This document shows positions 17,068 through 26,435 of a stretch of 64,000 nt of DNA, one piece after another (positions within the stretch are counted from its first letter, which is position 1; each line of letters begins with the position of its first letter). The stretch comes from Rhodococcus sp. 105337 (GTDB lineage: Bacteria > Actinomycetota > Actinomycetes > Mycobacteriales > Mycobacteriaceae): the NCBI RefSeq assembly GCF_012844225.1, contig NZ_JABAGQ010000001.1, positions 620,001 through 684,000 of the forward strand, written 5' to 3'. A program made the position numbers and the translations under genes. The notes below the pieces were generated by a model. It was not told the origin of the DNA, did not search any database, and was given only the letters and a program-made list of their open reading frames with translations.

Positions 17068-17760
17068 ATGACTCGCACCGTATTGGTCAGTGGCGGCACC
17101 GGCGGTCTCGGAGCAGCCGTGACGAAACACCTGCTCGATACCGGGTGGCGAGTGGTGGTGCCCTGGCTCGTGCGCGAAGAACTCAGCCGCGTCGGTACCC
17201 ACCCCAACCTGCATCTCGTGCAGGCGAACCTCACCGACGACCAGCAACTCGAAGATGCGCTGGCAGTCGCCGGCGAAGATCCGGACGCGCCGCTGTTCGG
17301 CGTCGTCAACCTCGTCGGTGGATTCGCCTCGGGTCCGAAGGTCCACGAGACACCCATCGAGGTCCTCGACTCCCAGCTCGACCTCAACCTGCGGACCGCG
17401 TACGCCGTCAGCCAGGCAGCGCTGCCCCACCTGATCCGTCGCGGCGGTGGATCGATCGTCTGCATCTCCACCGCCGCGACGCGCAGCCCGTTCCCAGGCG
17501 GCGCGTCCTACATCGCGTCGAAGGCCGCCGTCTCCGCTCTCGTCGAGACGATGGCACTCGAGTACCGCGAAGACCACATCCGGGTCAACGCCTTGCTGCC
17601 CGTCGTGATCGACACACCCGCCAACCGCGCCGCGATGCCCGACGCCGATACCAGCAAGTGGTCGCAGCCGGCCGACGTCGCCAAGGTGATCGAGTTCCTG
17701 ATCTCCGACGCGGGCTCGCCCGTCACGGGCGCGCTGATCCCCGTCACGAACGTCGGCTGA
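17068..17760 (+). CDS. Short-chain dehydrogenase/reductase
   Basis: 230 residues starting MTRTVLVSGGTGGLGAAVTKHLL, with the GxxxGxG cofactor motif at about residues 9-15, NLVGGF in place of the usual NNAG, the catalytic serine region CISTAATRSPFPGGASYIASKAAVSALVETMALEY with YxxxK, and a C-terminal ISDAGSPVTGALIPV. The ATG follows AGGAAGGGG. The NNAG replacement is a moderate departure from classical SDRs but is seen in family relatives. Divergent from the dienelactone hydrolase; about 100 bp before the convergent esterase of the next operon. Confidence 0.85.
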   Translation: MTRTVLVSGGTGGLGAAVTKHLLDTGWRVVVPWLVREELSRVGTHPNLHLVQANLTDDQQLEDALAVAGEDPDAPLFGVVNLVGGFASGPKVHETPIEVLDSQLDLNLRTAYAVSQAALPHLIRRGGGSIVCISTAATRSPFPGGASYIASKAAVSALVETMALEYREDHIRVNALLPVVIDTPANRAAMPDADTSKWSQPADVAKVIEFLISDAGSPVTGALIPVTNVG

Positions 17761-17860
17761 CCGCGCTCAGCCCGTGACGCGTGCCGCGCACCGGCATCGA
17801 CCGACATTGCGGTTCCGGTGATGCGGGCGCACTCACCTCGGCCGCGAGGAGCAGCATCGC

Positions 17861-18751
17861 TTATCGCGTTTCGTTGCCACCCGTACGTCGACCGTTCGTT
17901 GCACGCGACCGGACGAACCGGGCACACGACTCGATCGATGCGACTGAGACGCTGTGACCGGGATAAATCAGCGGCCATGTGTGCCCCTGATCCGCTACTA
18001 CTTCCAGTGTGCAGGTGACGTTCGCGTTCGCGAGCGATTCGGCCAGCCCGAGCGCATCACCGACCAGTGCCTCGTTGCCGCCGACCTGGATCAGGGTGGG
18101 TGGGAAACCGGTGTGGTCGGCCAGCAACGGCGAGACCAGCGGGTCGCTGGCGGAGGCGCCCTGCAGATAGTCGTCCCGCGCCGACGCCGCCGTCGCCAAC
18201 GGGAAGAAGACGTCGGGTGCCGTTTCGTAGAACGGTGACGAGCAGTGCAGGTCGAGCCAGGGCGACAACAGCATCAACCCGTCGGGGCGGCGCACGTCGC
18301 TCGTCCTCGACGCGACGATCACCGCGGCGGCGAGACCGGCGCCCGCCGAGTCACCGCCGAGGATGATCGGTCCCTCCGCGGCGGATGCGAGCTGCTCGTA
18401 GACCGCGAGGGCATCACGCAGTCCGGCCGGGAACGGATTCTCCGGTGCGAGCCGGTAGCGCGGCAGGACAACCGTCGCCTCGGCGTCCACCGCCAGCGCC
18501 GCAGCATAGGCGTTGTATGCCTCCGGACTACCCATCCGGTAGCCGCCCCCGTGCAGGTAGAGGATGGTGGCCCGGTCACCGGCCCGAATGGTCCGGCACG
18601 GCACACCCGCGAAGTCCGCGTCGCCCGCCGCGACCCCCAGCGCGGGGTCGATCTCGGTCGCGGCGAACTTCGTGCGGCGTTCCCGCAATTCCGGACTCGC
18701 CGGTGTGCCCGTCCGTTCCGCGGGCAGCGACTTGTGCACTGTCGTCGGCAT
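17861..18751 (-). CDS. Alpha/beta hydrolase, hormone-sensitive-lipase type esterase
   Basis: 296 residues. ILYLHGGGYRMGSPEAYNAYA contains the HGGG oxyanion motif (about residues 67-70), GGDSAGAGLAAAV carries the nucleophile Ser near 135, and DQGHTWPLIYPGHS supplies the histidine. The ATG giving MPTTVHKSLP is preceded by a GGGAGA box; a TTG four codons upstream is less likely. It is the last gene of regulated unit (a), downstream of a BVMO. A natural role is hydrolysis of the ester or lactone made by that enzyme (inference from order and chemistry). Confidence 0.87.
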   Translation of the reverse strand: MPTTVHKSLPAERTGTPASPELRERRTKFAATEIDPALGVAAGDADFAGVPCRTIRAGDRATILYLHGGGYRMGSPEAYNAYAAALAVDAEATVVLPRYRLAPENPFPAGLRDALAVYEQLASAAEGPIILGGDSAGAGLAAAVIVASRTSDVRRPDGLMLLSPWLDLHCSSPFYETAPDVFFPLATAASARDDYLQGASASDPLVSPLLADHTGFPPTLIQVGGNEALVGDALGLAESLANANVTCTLEVVADQGHTWPLIYPGHSVSVASIESCARFVRSRATNGRRTGGNETR

Positions 18752-18783
18752 ATCGTCTCCCAATGCTGATTACGAAGTGATGC

Positions 18784-19722
18784 TCACGAGCGGGCGGGCT
18801 CGACGAGCCTGCCCGGATGGCGAGTGGCAATCGTCCGACGGATGCCTTCACGCCAATCCACCGTGCACGGTCCGGTAATGGATGCGCGCCGCGTCGTGTC
18901 CGCGATCGATCCGCGCAGCGTCCCCTCGATAGGGACCACGTCGACGGTCTGGTCGAGGCCCATCAGCTCACCGGCATACGCCGCCCACTCCTGGACACTG
19001 ACCGGATGGTCGCCGCCCCAGTTGACGATGAGTGCCGGCGTGGACGCTGCTTCGAGGAGGGCGCCGACCTGCATGTTGATGTCGTCTTCGTAGATCGGGC
19101 TGTACATGCACGGATCCCATCGCGTGGTGATCGACCGGCCTTCGACGAGGGCGTCGATGTGCATAGCAGGCAGTCCACCGTTGGGACCGTACGAGGCGTT
19201 CATCCGAGCGATCGTGACCGGAATGCCGAAGGCGCGGGCGGCGAACCGAGCGGTGGCTTCCTGGCTGATCTTCGACATCGAGTAGGTCGGGGTGTGGGTG
19301 CTGTTGCACTCTCCCAGTGGCGACTGCTCGGTGAACACGTACATGGGGTCGTCCTGCGGGCGGTAGACCGAATGGGTCGACATCACGAGGGCACCCTTGG
19401 CGGATCGGCAGTGCTGCAAGAGAAGCCCGGTGCCTTCCGCGTTGGCGCGGATCGCGGCGTCGTAGTCCCATCCCGGAGCCAGACTCGCCGCCAGGTGTAC
19501 GACGTACGTGAAATCCGTCGGGACACCGTCGAAGTCGCCGCTGCCGAGATCACACGCGACCGGGACTATTCCCGCTTCGCTCACCCGCTGCCGGGCATCG
19601 GGGCGGCTGTACCGCGCCAGCCCCCACACCTCGTTCTCTGCCGCCAGCATCCGTGCGATCGGGAAAGCGATCTGACCGGTCACCCCGGTCACCAGAATCT
19701 TCTCGCCGCTCAACACGGGCAT
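18784..19722 (-). CDS. NAD-dependent epimerase/dehydratase (extended SDR)
   Basis: 312 residues. ILVTGVTGQIAFPIARMLAAENEVWGLAR gives the GxxGxxx nucleotide-binding motif at about residues 11-17; LAASLAPGWDYDAAIRANAEGTGLLL and the STHSVYRP...YSMSKISQEATARF segment give Ser and YxxxK. ARMNASYGPNGGLPAMHID is typical of extended SDRs. Its ATG overlaps the upstream gene's stop by one base (TGATG), so translation is coupled. Likely oxidises or epimerises an intermediate in the pathway of unit (a). The longer upstream frame is antisense-like and not used. Confidence 0.85.
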   Translation of the reverse strand: MPVLSGEKILVTGVTGQIAFPIARMLAAENEVWGLARYSRPDARQRVSEAGIVPVACDLGSGDFDGVPTDFTYVVHLAASLAPGWDYDAAIRANAEGTGLLLQHCRSAKGALVMSTHSVYRPQDDPMYVFTEQSPLGECNSTHTPTYSMSKISQEATARFAARAFGIPVTIARMNASYGPNGGLPAMHIDALVEGRSITTRWDPCMYSPIYEDDINMQVGALLEAASTPALIVNWGGDHPVSVQEWAAYAGELMGLDQTVDVVPIEGTLRGSIADTTRRASITGPCTVDWREGIRRTIATRHPGRLVEPARS

Positions 19723-20516
19723 CACCACAGTTCGTCGGTGTACTTGTCCGTACCGATCTCGGTCGGGATGAACGGTGAGGCGAAGGTGACGCGACCCGCG
19801 CCCGAGCTCTCGATGTTCGCGGCGTAGTCGACGATGTGCTGCCAGCTCTCGGCGGGATCGCCCTCGAGGAAGCACATCTGAAGGATGCGCTCGGTGGATC
19901 CGCCGTCGTTGCCCATCTTCATCGGCACGTTGTGATCGGCGGGCCAGGGCTTCATCCGCCAGTTGCTCACGAGATCGACCGTGCCGGTGGCAAGGAGCTT
20001 CTCGGCCGGGCTGCTGTTGATGATCTCGAGGGCGGCATCGCGGGCAACGCCCTCGGCCGGCTCGATCATGACGGTGACGAGTCCGCGGTAGTTGTGGTCG
20101 AGCGCGAGTTCGAGAGGAACGCCGTCCTCGTGTGCCGAGATGTTCGAGTCCGGCAGATACTGGCCGGTGTGCACGTGCTCACGCTCGGCGAAACCGCGTC
20201 CCGCAGCGTACAACTCGCCTACCTGGGTACGCGCCCAGGCTTCGGCTTCCTCGATCTCCGGTTCGTGCACCCAGTAGATCGCGAGGTACGAGCCGTCCTC
20301 GGTCTTGGTCGCGACCGGGCCGGTCTCCGGGAAGCGCAGGTCCTTGAGCCACTTCGGCGCCACCCAGCGGCTACCGGCGAACCAGCCGGGACCGATCATG
20401 CAACCCGAGTAGCGGTGGTCGCGCTCGTACCAGCGGTTGTATGCGACCTCGTGACCGCGCGCCGGGTCCACCATGGTGAACAGCGCTTGGCCGAGTCTCA
20501 CCGGAGTCAACGTCAT
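19722..20516 (-). CDS. Conserved hypothetical, probable dimeric alpha/beta-barrel (EthD-like) protein
   Basis: 264 residues without a firm family assignment. Two regions look like ferredoxin-like halves: GQALFTMVDPARGHEVAYNRWYERDH near the N-terminus and ILQMCFLEGDPAESWQHIVDYAANIE near the C-terminus. The first recalls EthD/dimeric alpha-beta barrel proteins that bind small hydrophobic molecules or assist monooxygenases. No signal peptide or membrane segment is visible. It lies directly downstream of a BVMO and is coupled to the epimerase, so a role in handling the BVMO product is possible but unproven. Confidence 0.7.
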   Translation of the reverse strand: MTLTPVRLGQALFTMVDPARGHEVAYNRWYERDHRYSGCMIGPGWFAGSRWVAPKWLKDLRFPETGPVATKTEDGSYLAIYWVHEPEIEEAEAWARTQVGELYAAGRGFAEREHVHTGQYLPDSNISAHEDGVPLELALDHNYRGLVTVMIEPAEGVARDAALEIINSSPAEKLLATGTVDLVSNWRMKPWPADHNVPMKMGNDGGSTERILQMCFLEGDPAESWQHIVDYAANIESSGAGRVTFASPFIPTEIGTDKYTDELW

Positions 20517-20613
20517 TACTCTCTCCTTCGTTTTCTGGCACGGACACGCGCGCAGCCGTTACATCGGCTGCGCGCGGTCCCGGAACAATTCCTGTGGGCG
20601 ACGTCCGGGTGAG

Positions 20614-22458
20614 TCAGCGAATCGCGGCGATGCCTTCGAACTCGTCGTCCTCACGCCACTTGCGGAGAAGGTCGAAGTACTCGTAGCCCGGTCCGTACAA
20701 GCCGCCGACGAGCGTGCTGCGCTTGTCGTCGACGCGGCCCTCGTTGTTGTAGTGGCCCGGGGTGCACGAGGTGTTCCAGTCGCGCCGCATCTCTGCGTGC
20801 TCGGCGATGGTCGCGTTCCATCCGGCTTCCGCCTCGGCGGTGGGTTCGATCGCCCGGATGCCCTCGTTCAAGCACTTGCCGACCATGTAGACCATGTGCC
20901 GGGCCTGGTTGTCGATGAGGTTCGAGATGTTCGATACCTGCGTCGACTGGGTGAAGCCCAGGAAGAACAGGTTCGGGAAGTCCTTGCTGAGGAAGCCGTG
21001 GTAGGTGCTGACGCCCTCGGCGAACTTCTTCGACAGCCGGTTGCCGTTGCGGCCCAGCACGTCGTAACCCGCCTTGTCGGTCCAGGTGCGTCCCTGCTGG
21101 AAGCCGGTCGCGTAGATGATGAGGTCGACTTCGTACTCTCGGTCACCGACGACGATGCCCTTCTCGGTGATCCGGTCGATCGGTGTGGTGGACGTGTCGA
21201 CGATGTCGACGGACTCCTTGTTGAAGGCAGGCAGGAAGTCGTCGCTGAAGCCGGGCCGCTTGCACATGGTGCGGTAGTAGGTCTTGAGCTTGTCGGCCTT
21301 GGCCGGGTCGGTGATGATGGCGTCGACGCGGTCTCGCAGCATCTCGTTCCACTCGTAGTCCGAGCGCTCCATCGCGTCCATGTACTGCTCGAGGGTCGGT
21401 TCCGCGCCGCCGGCCTCGTAGATCGCGCGCATCTGGTACTTCGCGAACTTGATCCAGCCGTCGTCGACATCGCAGTGGGCGGTGGCACGGTCCATCGCGC
21501 ACTTGTCGAAGGATGCGCGGCGCTCACGATGCCACCCTTCGGGCAGGGACTTGAACCATTCGACGTCGGTCGGAGCGTTCTCGCGGGGCGCAATCTGAGT
21601 AGGCGTGCGCTGTAATACGACCAGCGACTTCGCATACTCGGCGAGCTGCGGAATAGCCTGCACGCCCGTGGCACCGGTTCCGATGATGGCCACACGCTTG
21701 TCGTGCAACCCGGTCAGATTCCCGGTGATGTCACCGCCCGTGTACTCATAGTCCCAGCGGCTCGTGTGGAAGCTGTGGCCGGCGAACTTCTCGAGCCCCG
21801 GGATGCCGGGCAGCTGGGGGCGGCTGAACAGACCGCTCTGGGTCGAGACGAACCGGGCACGGAACACATCGCCGCCGTCGGTGCGTACCGTCCACCGCGC
21901 CGAGTCCTCGTCCCACTCCATCTCGGTGACCCGCGTCTGGAACAGGGCGTGCTCGTACAGGCCGAACTGCGTGCAGAGGGACTGGGTGTAGGCGAAGATC
22001 TCGCTGCCGCGGGTGTACCGCTCCGTCGGGATGTAACCGGTCTCTTCGAGGTACGGCAGGTAGATGTACGACTCGATGTCGCAGCGCACACCCGGGTAAC
22101 GGTTCCAGTACCAAGTACCGCCGAAATCGCTTGCGACATCGAGGATTTTGAAGTTCGTGACACCGACCTTCTTGAGCTCGATGCCGGTACTGATGCCCAT
22201 GAAGCCGGCGCCGATGACGAGCATGTCGAGATCAGCGGTCTCAGGGGGTGCGGTGCGGGGGCCGTCCGCGTGTGGATCGGCGTCGAACGAGGCGAACTTG
22301 CCGTCGAAATCGATGGCCTGGAAGGTGTCGGCACCGGTGTTCGGCAGGCGCTTGTCGCGCTCTTCCGCGTATTTCTGGCGGAACCATTCGAGGTCGTCGA
22401 CCTTGCGCTGGGGTTCCCAGAGGTGTGGATCGCGTGCTGTCTTGTCGGGGGCGGTCAT
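20614..22458 (-). CDS. Flavin-dependent Baeyer-Villiger monooxygenase with N-terminal extension
   Basis: 614 residues. An ~75-residue leader precedes the FAD motif DMLVIGAGFMGISTGIEL (GAGFMG near 83-88). FGGTWYWNRYPGVRCDIES is typical of type I BVMOs. The fingerprint is FAGHSFHTSRWD (about 225-236), with Asp in place of the usual final Pro. The NADPH motif IIGTGATGVQAIPQLA is near 258-272, and YATGFQQGRTW lies in the C-terminal half. It inserts oxygen next to a ketone to form an ester or lactone using NADPH and O2. Extended BVMOs of this type accept large cyclic or steroid ketones; the substrate here is unknown. Confidence 0.88.
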   Translation of the reverse strand: MTAPDKTARDPHLWEPQRKVDDLEWFRQKYAEERDKRLPNTGADTFQAIDFDGKFASFDADPHADGPRTAPPETADLDMLVIGAGFMGISTGIELKKVGVTNFKILDVASDFGGTWYWNRYPGVRCDIESYIYLPYLEETGYIPTERYTRGSEIFAYTQSLCTQFGLYEHALFQTRVTEMEWDEDSARWTVRTDGGDVFRARFVSTQSGLFSRPQLPGIPGLEKFAGHSFHTSRWDYEYTGGDITGNLTGLHDKRVAIIGTGATGVQAIPQLAEYAKSLVVLQRTPTQIAPRENAPTDVEWFKSLPEGWHRERRASFDKCAMDRATAHCDVDDGWIKFAKYQMRAIYEAGGAEPTLEQYMDAMERSDYEWNEMLRDRVDAIITDPAKADKLKTYYRTMCKRPGFSDDFLPAFNKESVDIVDTSTTPIDRITEKGIVVGDREYEVDLIIYATGFQQGRTWTDKAGYDVLGRNGNRLSKKFAEGVSTYHGFLSKDFPNLFFLGFTQSTQVSNISNLIDNQARHMVYMVGKCLNEGIRAIEPTAEAEAGWNATIAEHAEMRRDWNTSCTPGHYNNEGRVDDKRSTLVGGLYGPGYEYFDLLRKWREDDEFEGIAAIR

Positions 22459-22572
22459 GAAAGTCCTTTGGTCGTCACTGCGTCGGCATGTGCGATCCGG
22501 CGACGGTGGGATCGGTCGCCGTGACGCACTCAGCGATCTATCGGGGGAAGCTGTAATCCGGCGCAGGTCCCG

Positions 22573-23040
22573 TCACCAGGGGGTGCCGGCGGGGATGTGC
22601 ATGAGCTCGACTCGGTTACCGTCGGGGTCGGCCACGAACACGAACTGCGGGGCGGTCGGATCGCCCGCACCTGCGCGGGTCTGCGGCACCAGGACGCCGC
22701 CGAATTCACACAGCGCGTCGGCTGCGGCGTCGATGTCCTCGGCGAAGAACGACAGGTGGGTCATGCCCAGATGGTTGCGGCGTGTGGGCGGGGTCCCGAT
22801 CACGCCGGGCTGCCGGTAGGAGAGCAGCTCGATGCGCAGGCCGTCCTTCTCCAAAAAAGACGAGGTGAGGCTGCACGGCGCGTCGACCTCGGGGATCTGC
22901 TCGTCGATATCGTATTCCATGATCTTGACGAAACCCAGTCCGTCGCAGTAGAAGCGAAGACTCTTGGCGAGGTCGGAAACACACAGTCCGACGTGGGAGG
23001 TGCGGTACGTGTGCACGGCCGCCTCGGTGTTCTCGGTCAT
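22573..23040 (-). CDS. VOC superfamily (glyoxalase/extradiol-fold) protein
   Basis: 155 residues: YRTSHVGLCVSDLAKSLRFYCDGLGFVKIMEYD at the N-terminus and NHLGMTHLSFFAEDIDAAADAL...FVFVADPDGNRVELMHIP at the C-terminus form the two betaalphabetabetabeta modules. Possible metal ligands are the His in SHVGL, His in MTHLSF and Glu in RVELMH. It could be a lyase, epimerase or isomerase acting on a pathway intermediate. An in-frame extension of the open frame upstream overlaps the cyclase gene and is rejected; the ATG at 23040 lies 29 bp after that gene's end. Confidence 0.85.
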   Translation of the reverse strand: MTENTEAAVHTYRTSHVGLCVSDLAKSLRFYCDGLGFVKIMEYDIDEQIPEVDAPCSLTSSFLEKDGLRIELLSYRQPGVIGTPPTRRNHLGMTHLSFFAEDIDAAADALCEFGGVLVPQTRAGAGDPTAPQFVFVADPDGNRVELMHIPAGTPW

Positions 23041-23069
23041 CCGGAGGTCCTTGTCGTGTGAGAGGTTCG

Positions 23070-23963
23070 TCAGCCGACGGCGACCGGGGTTACCGGGCTC
23101 GCGGTGGCGCCCGTGATCTTCAATGCGCCGATGGTCAGCAGGAACTCGTAGCACCGGTCGGCTGCCAGTTCTGCGAGGTTCATGTTCTCGACCAGGTAGA
23201 TACCGTGCTCGACGAGCAGGATGATGTGCCCACCGAGGTAAACGTTCTGATCGAACGGGATGGGTTCGATTGCGGCGTTGTCGGAGCCGACCAGCGCAAC
23301 GTCCTTCTCCGCGAGGAAGGCGGCCGCTTCGAGACCGACGCCCGGTTGCGGCATCATCTCGCCTTGGTTGGCCAAGTAGTCCTCGAGCCATCCCGTACGG
23401 ATGAGTACCAGGTCGCCCGTCTGCAGTTCGATACCCTGCTCGTCCAGTGCCTTCTGCAGATCGGCCACGGTGATGACGTAGCCCGGTTCGAGCAGGTCGA
23501 CACCCTTGGAGGCTGCGACGTCGATGAGGACGCCGCGGCCGGCGATTCCGCCGACCTTGTCGATGCTGCACTTGGCGGCGCCCGAGTACGGGGTGACCTG
23601 GTCGGCGGGGTAGCCGTTATAGATCTTGTTGTCTGCGTACACGTGACACAGTGCGTCCATGTGCGTCGAGGTGTGCGACGGCATGACGAGTTGGTCCTCG
23701 TTGGCGCCGACTCCGGGCGCGCCACCGTTGGCGCGGGCCATCGCCTCGTCCTGATGATTGGTCAGGGTGAGTCGCTGTGGGATGCCGCGGTATTCGAGGT
23801 TCGGCACCCCGGACCGCTGGATCGGAATGCTGAGACTGTAGGTCTTGCCCGTCTTGGGAAGCCTGAGGGCGGCGAGGACCCGCTCCGGCGTGAGGTGATT
23901 GAGAGCGCCCAACTCATCCGACTCGCCCCAACGGCCCCAGTTCGACTTACGCGTGCTCAACAT
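23070..23963 (-). CDS. Cyclase-family metal-dependent hydrolase (kynurenine-formamidase-like)
   Basis: 297 residues starting MLSTRKSNWGRWGESDELGALNHLTPERVL. The metal-binding region HTSTHMDALCH (about 97-107) matches the HxxTHxDxxxH signature of the cyclase/KynB family, and TGDLVLIRTGW and EKDVALVGSDNAAIEPIP are further family blocks. The enzyme probably hydrolyses a formamide, lactone or ester. It is the first gene of unit (a), about 130 nt behind the regulated promoter. The 62-codon upstream extension runs over that promoter and is not coding. Confidence 0.85.
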   Translation of the reverse strand: MLSTRKSNWGRWGESDELGALNHLTPERVLAALRLPKTGKTYSLSIPIQRSGVPNLEYRGIPQRLTLTNHQDEAMARANGGAPGVGANEDQLVMPSHTSTHMDALCHVYADNKIYNGYPADQVTPYSGAAKCSIDKVGGIAGRGVLIDVAASKGVDLLEPGYVITVADLQKALDEQGIELQTGDLVLIRTGWLEDYLANQGEMMPQPGVGLEAAAFLAEKDVALVGSDNAAIEPIPFDQNVYLGGHIILLVEHGIYLVENMNLAELAADRCYEFLLTIGALKITGATASPVTPVAVG

Positions 23964-24083
23964 CGACTCCTCAACATCGTGTCCTCGTAGCGAGGTTCGG
24001 GGTGGTTGTCGGTCGGTTTCGGGGACATGCCGGACAACGAGTGCGAATCGAATCCGTGAGCCACGACATTTACCGTCCGCCTT

Positions 24084-24124
24084 GTGACCGGACTCACTGT
24101 AGCCATCGGCTACGTTCGCGTCAA
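24084..24124 (-). promoter_or_regulatory. Regulated promoter module (a)
   Basis: Minus-strand promoter: -35 TTGACG (24119-24124), 17-bp spacer, -10 TACAGT (24096-24101). The palindrome GTAGCCATCGGCTAC (24099-24113, perfect six-base arms) covers the spacer end and the -10 start. Immediately downstream is a second dyad GTGA-N6-TCAC (24084-24097). The same 41-bp arrangement occurs four more times in the window. It heads the cyclase-VOC-BVMO-barrel-epimerase-esterase unit. Bound regulator should block polymerase, with release by a pathway metabolite (inference). Confidence 0.8.
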
Positions 24125-24496
24125 CATCCTGGTTTCGATTCGGTTCCACTCGATTCTGCTCACACAGGCATTCCGGCCCGTATCGAAAATCCGCGAAATA
24201 GCGACGGCGGGTGAATGTTTAAGTGCCGTCTCCACGGAGCCGGGAAGCTCCCATTGGCAATTCCGGATCCGCGTGAGCAGCCGGATGCAGACCGGCAGAG
24301 CTCGACGTCGACCGCAGCGTCAACCAGTCGGGAGGCGGAAGATCCGTTCCCCGGATGAAGACGGATTCCGATCGGTGGGCGAGGTCATGTTCGTGCCCGA
24401 AGACCGAACACCATCCCGCCGCAACTCCGTTGTCCTGCTTCTCTTTTCATCGTTCCCGCCCCACGCCCCTGTCACCGCGTGAGCGAACGAAACGTA
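24125..24496. other. Intergenic region between units (a) and (b)
   Basis: About 370 bases between the promoter of unit (a) and the end of the HAPMO-like gene of unit (b). No open frame with coding character, no tRNA and no clear terminator with a U-run was recognised. It presumably holds the 3' untranslated end of unit (b). Confidence 0.6.
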
Positions 24497-26395
24497 CTAC
24501 TGCGCTTCGGTGAAGTCGAAGTGCGACTCGTCCGGGCTCTTGCACAGTTCGTAGTACTCCTCACCGTTCCACGGTGCATTCATCTGCAGCCGGCCGAACT
24601 CGTTGACGTAGTAGTTCTTCTCCATCGCAGAGTTCGGCATGAGGTAGATGAGTTTCTTGGCTTCCTCGTGCAACTGCTCGTTGTACTCGTCGAAGGCGTC
24701 CCTGCGGATGACCATCGACTTCCGGCCCTTCTCGAGCATGCCGACGATGCATTCGGCGATGTAGCGAGTCCAGATCTCGAACCACGTGGGCAGTCCCGCT
24801 CCGCTCGCCACCGGCTGCGAGTTGGGGCCGTACAGCATGAACATGTTGGGGAATCCGGGCACGGTCATGCCGAGATGCGCCTGAGCGCCCTGCGCGGTCC
24901 AGACGTCCTCGAGGCTTGCTCCGCCGAGGCCGTAGTACTGCGTCGGCCAGATGTACTTTTCGGTCTGGAAGCCGACCGCAGCGATGACCAGATCCGTCTC
25001 GCGGGTCTTCCCCTCGGTGGTGACGATCGCGGTATCGGTCATCCGCTCGATCGGCGTCGTGACGAGTTCGACATTGTTCCTCGTCAACGAGGCGTACCAG
25101 TTGTTGTCGACCACCGGGCGCCGCGTCATCGGCGGGTAGTCCGGGACAAGCTTGTCGATGAGGTCCTGGCGGCCGTCGACCTGGTTCGAGATGTAGGCGA
25201 TAAGCATCTCGCGCAGCATGTCGTTGCGCTCGCTGATGTGACCGCCCCCGGCGATCCACTCCTCGTCGGGCATGAGCACATTACGCAGATCGATCGTGCT
25301 CAGTCCGGCAACGTACTTGTTCCAGTTCCAGTAGAAGGGCATGTTCTGGATCAGCCACTGCAGTTCATCGGCGATCGGCACGCCGTAGTTGGTGCGCGGC
25401 GAGATCCACTGCGGCGTCCGCTGGTACACCACTACCGAGTCGGCCTTCTCGGCCACCTTCGACAGGAGCTGGACTCCGGTTGATCCGTTACCGATGACGG
25501 CGACCTTCTTGCCGGCGTACTCGACATCCTCGCTCCACTGGGCGGTGTGCACAATCCGGCCGGTGAATCCGGAAACACCCTCCACCGACAGCTCACGCGG
25601 TGTCGCGAAGACACCGCTCGCGGCGACCACCACGTTCGCTTCGACCTCCGCGACCGAGTCCTCGCCCCGCACGGTCATCGTCCAGCACTGGGTGGTTTCG
25701 TCGAAACGGGCTTCCTGAACGTCGGCGTCGAACCGGATATGTTCGTAGACGCCATATTTGCGCGCTACGTGGTCGATGTACTCTCGGACATCCGACTGCC
25801 GGCCGAAGTACTCGGTCCACGGATACTTCTTTTCGAACGCGTACTCGTAGGTGAAGCTCAGCGTGTCGACACGGACGTCCGGGTAGGTGTTGATGCTCCA
25901 CACCCCGCCGACCTCGGCGCGACGCTCGTAGATCGTGAACGGGATGCCGAGCTGCACGAGCTGCACCCCCATGGCGACACCGGCAAACCCGGCACCGACG
26001 ATCGCGACGTGGTAACCCTCCGGGATCGTCTTCTCCCCGGTCCACTGTGCCTGGAATGGCATGTCCTCGAAGGCCGGGATGTGGTGGCGCATGATCAGGT
26101 CGTCGGGCCCCAGTTCGCGGGCTTCGGCCATCTCGAGCAACTCGACGACTTCGTCGCGCGACGGGATGGGCAGTGCGGGTTCGTAGGGTTCGGTGAGCAG
26201 GTAGTCGACGGCTTTCGCTCGGATGAGTGCGACATCGTGGTCGGAGAACACGATGGCGTCCGTCGTCGGGCCGAAGACACGTTCGGGGGTGATCGCGGCG
26301 ATCTCCGCGTCACGGGTCGCCTGGTACAGCGCCATCCGCAACGCATTCGTGTCGGCGCATTCGACGGCGCGCTCTATGTAGCTACGTCCTGGCAT
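24497..26395 (-). CDS. Baeyer-Villiger monooxygenase, 4-hydroxyacetophenone-monooxygenase-like
   Basis: 632 residues, close to the ~640 of 4-hydroxyacetophenone monooxygenase. As in that enzyme, an N-terminal helical extension of about 125 residues precedes the FAD motif VAIVGAGFAGVAMGVQL (near 130-146). GGVWSINTYPDVRVDTLSFTYEYAF, the fingerprint-like FTGRIVHTAQWS (about 277-288; Ser replaces the final Pro), and IGNGSTGVQLLSKVAEKA (NADPH site) follow. The ATG giving MPGRSYIERAVECAD is preferred to a GTG ten codons upstream. It is the last gene of unit (b). The substrate may be an aryl or alicyclic ketone. Confidence 0.88.
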   Translation of the reverse strand: MPGRSYIERAVECADTNALRMALYQATRDAEIAAITPERVFGPTTDAIVFSDHDVALIRAKAVDYLLTEPYEPALPIPSRDEVVELLEMAEARELGPDDLIMRHHIPAFEDMPFQAQWTGEKTIPEGYHVAIVGAGFAGVAMGVQLVQLGIPFTIYERRAEVGGVWSINTYPDVRVDTLSFTYEYAFEKKYPWTEYFGRQSDVREYIDHVARKYGVYEHIRFDADVQEARFDETTQCWTMTVRGEDSVAEVEANVVVAASGVFATPRELSVEGVSGFTGRIVHTAQWSEDVEYAGKKVAVIGNGSTGVQLLSKVAEKADSVVVYQRTPQWISPRTNYGVPIADELQWLIQNMPFYWNWNKYVAGLSTIDLRNVLMPDEEWIAGGGHISERNDMLREMLIAYISNQVDGRQDLIDKLVPDYPPMTRRPVVDNNWYASLTRNNVELVTTPIERMTDTAIVTTEGKTRETDLVIAAVGFQTEKYIWPTQYYGLGGASLEDVWTAQGAQAHLGMTVPGFPNMFMLYGPNSQPVASGAGLPTWFEIWTRYIAECIVGMLEKGRKSMVIRRDAFDEYNEQLHEEAKKLIYLMPNSAMEKNYYVNEFGRLQMNAPWNGEEYYELCKSPDESHFDFTEAQ

Positions 26396-26435
26396 GGTTG
26401 TTCCAATTCTCGATTCGGGGGGCACGGGGGGCGTG

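Noticed and set aside
23041-23571. Upstream extension of the VOC protein frame
   Set aside because: It overlaps the cyclase-family gene in another frame and encodes Arg-rich nonsense; the ATG at 23040 gives a normal VOC length.
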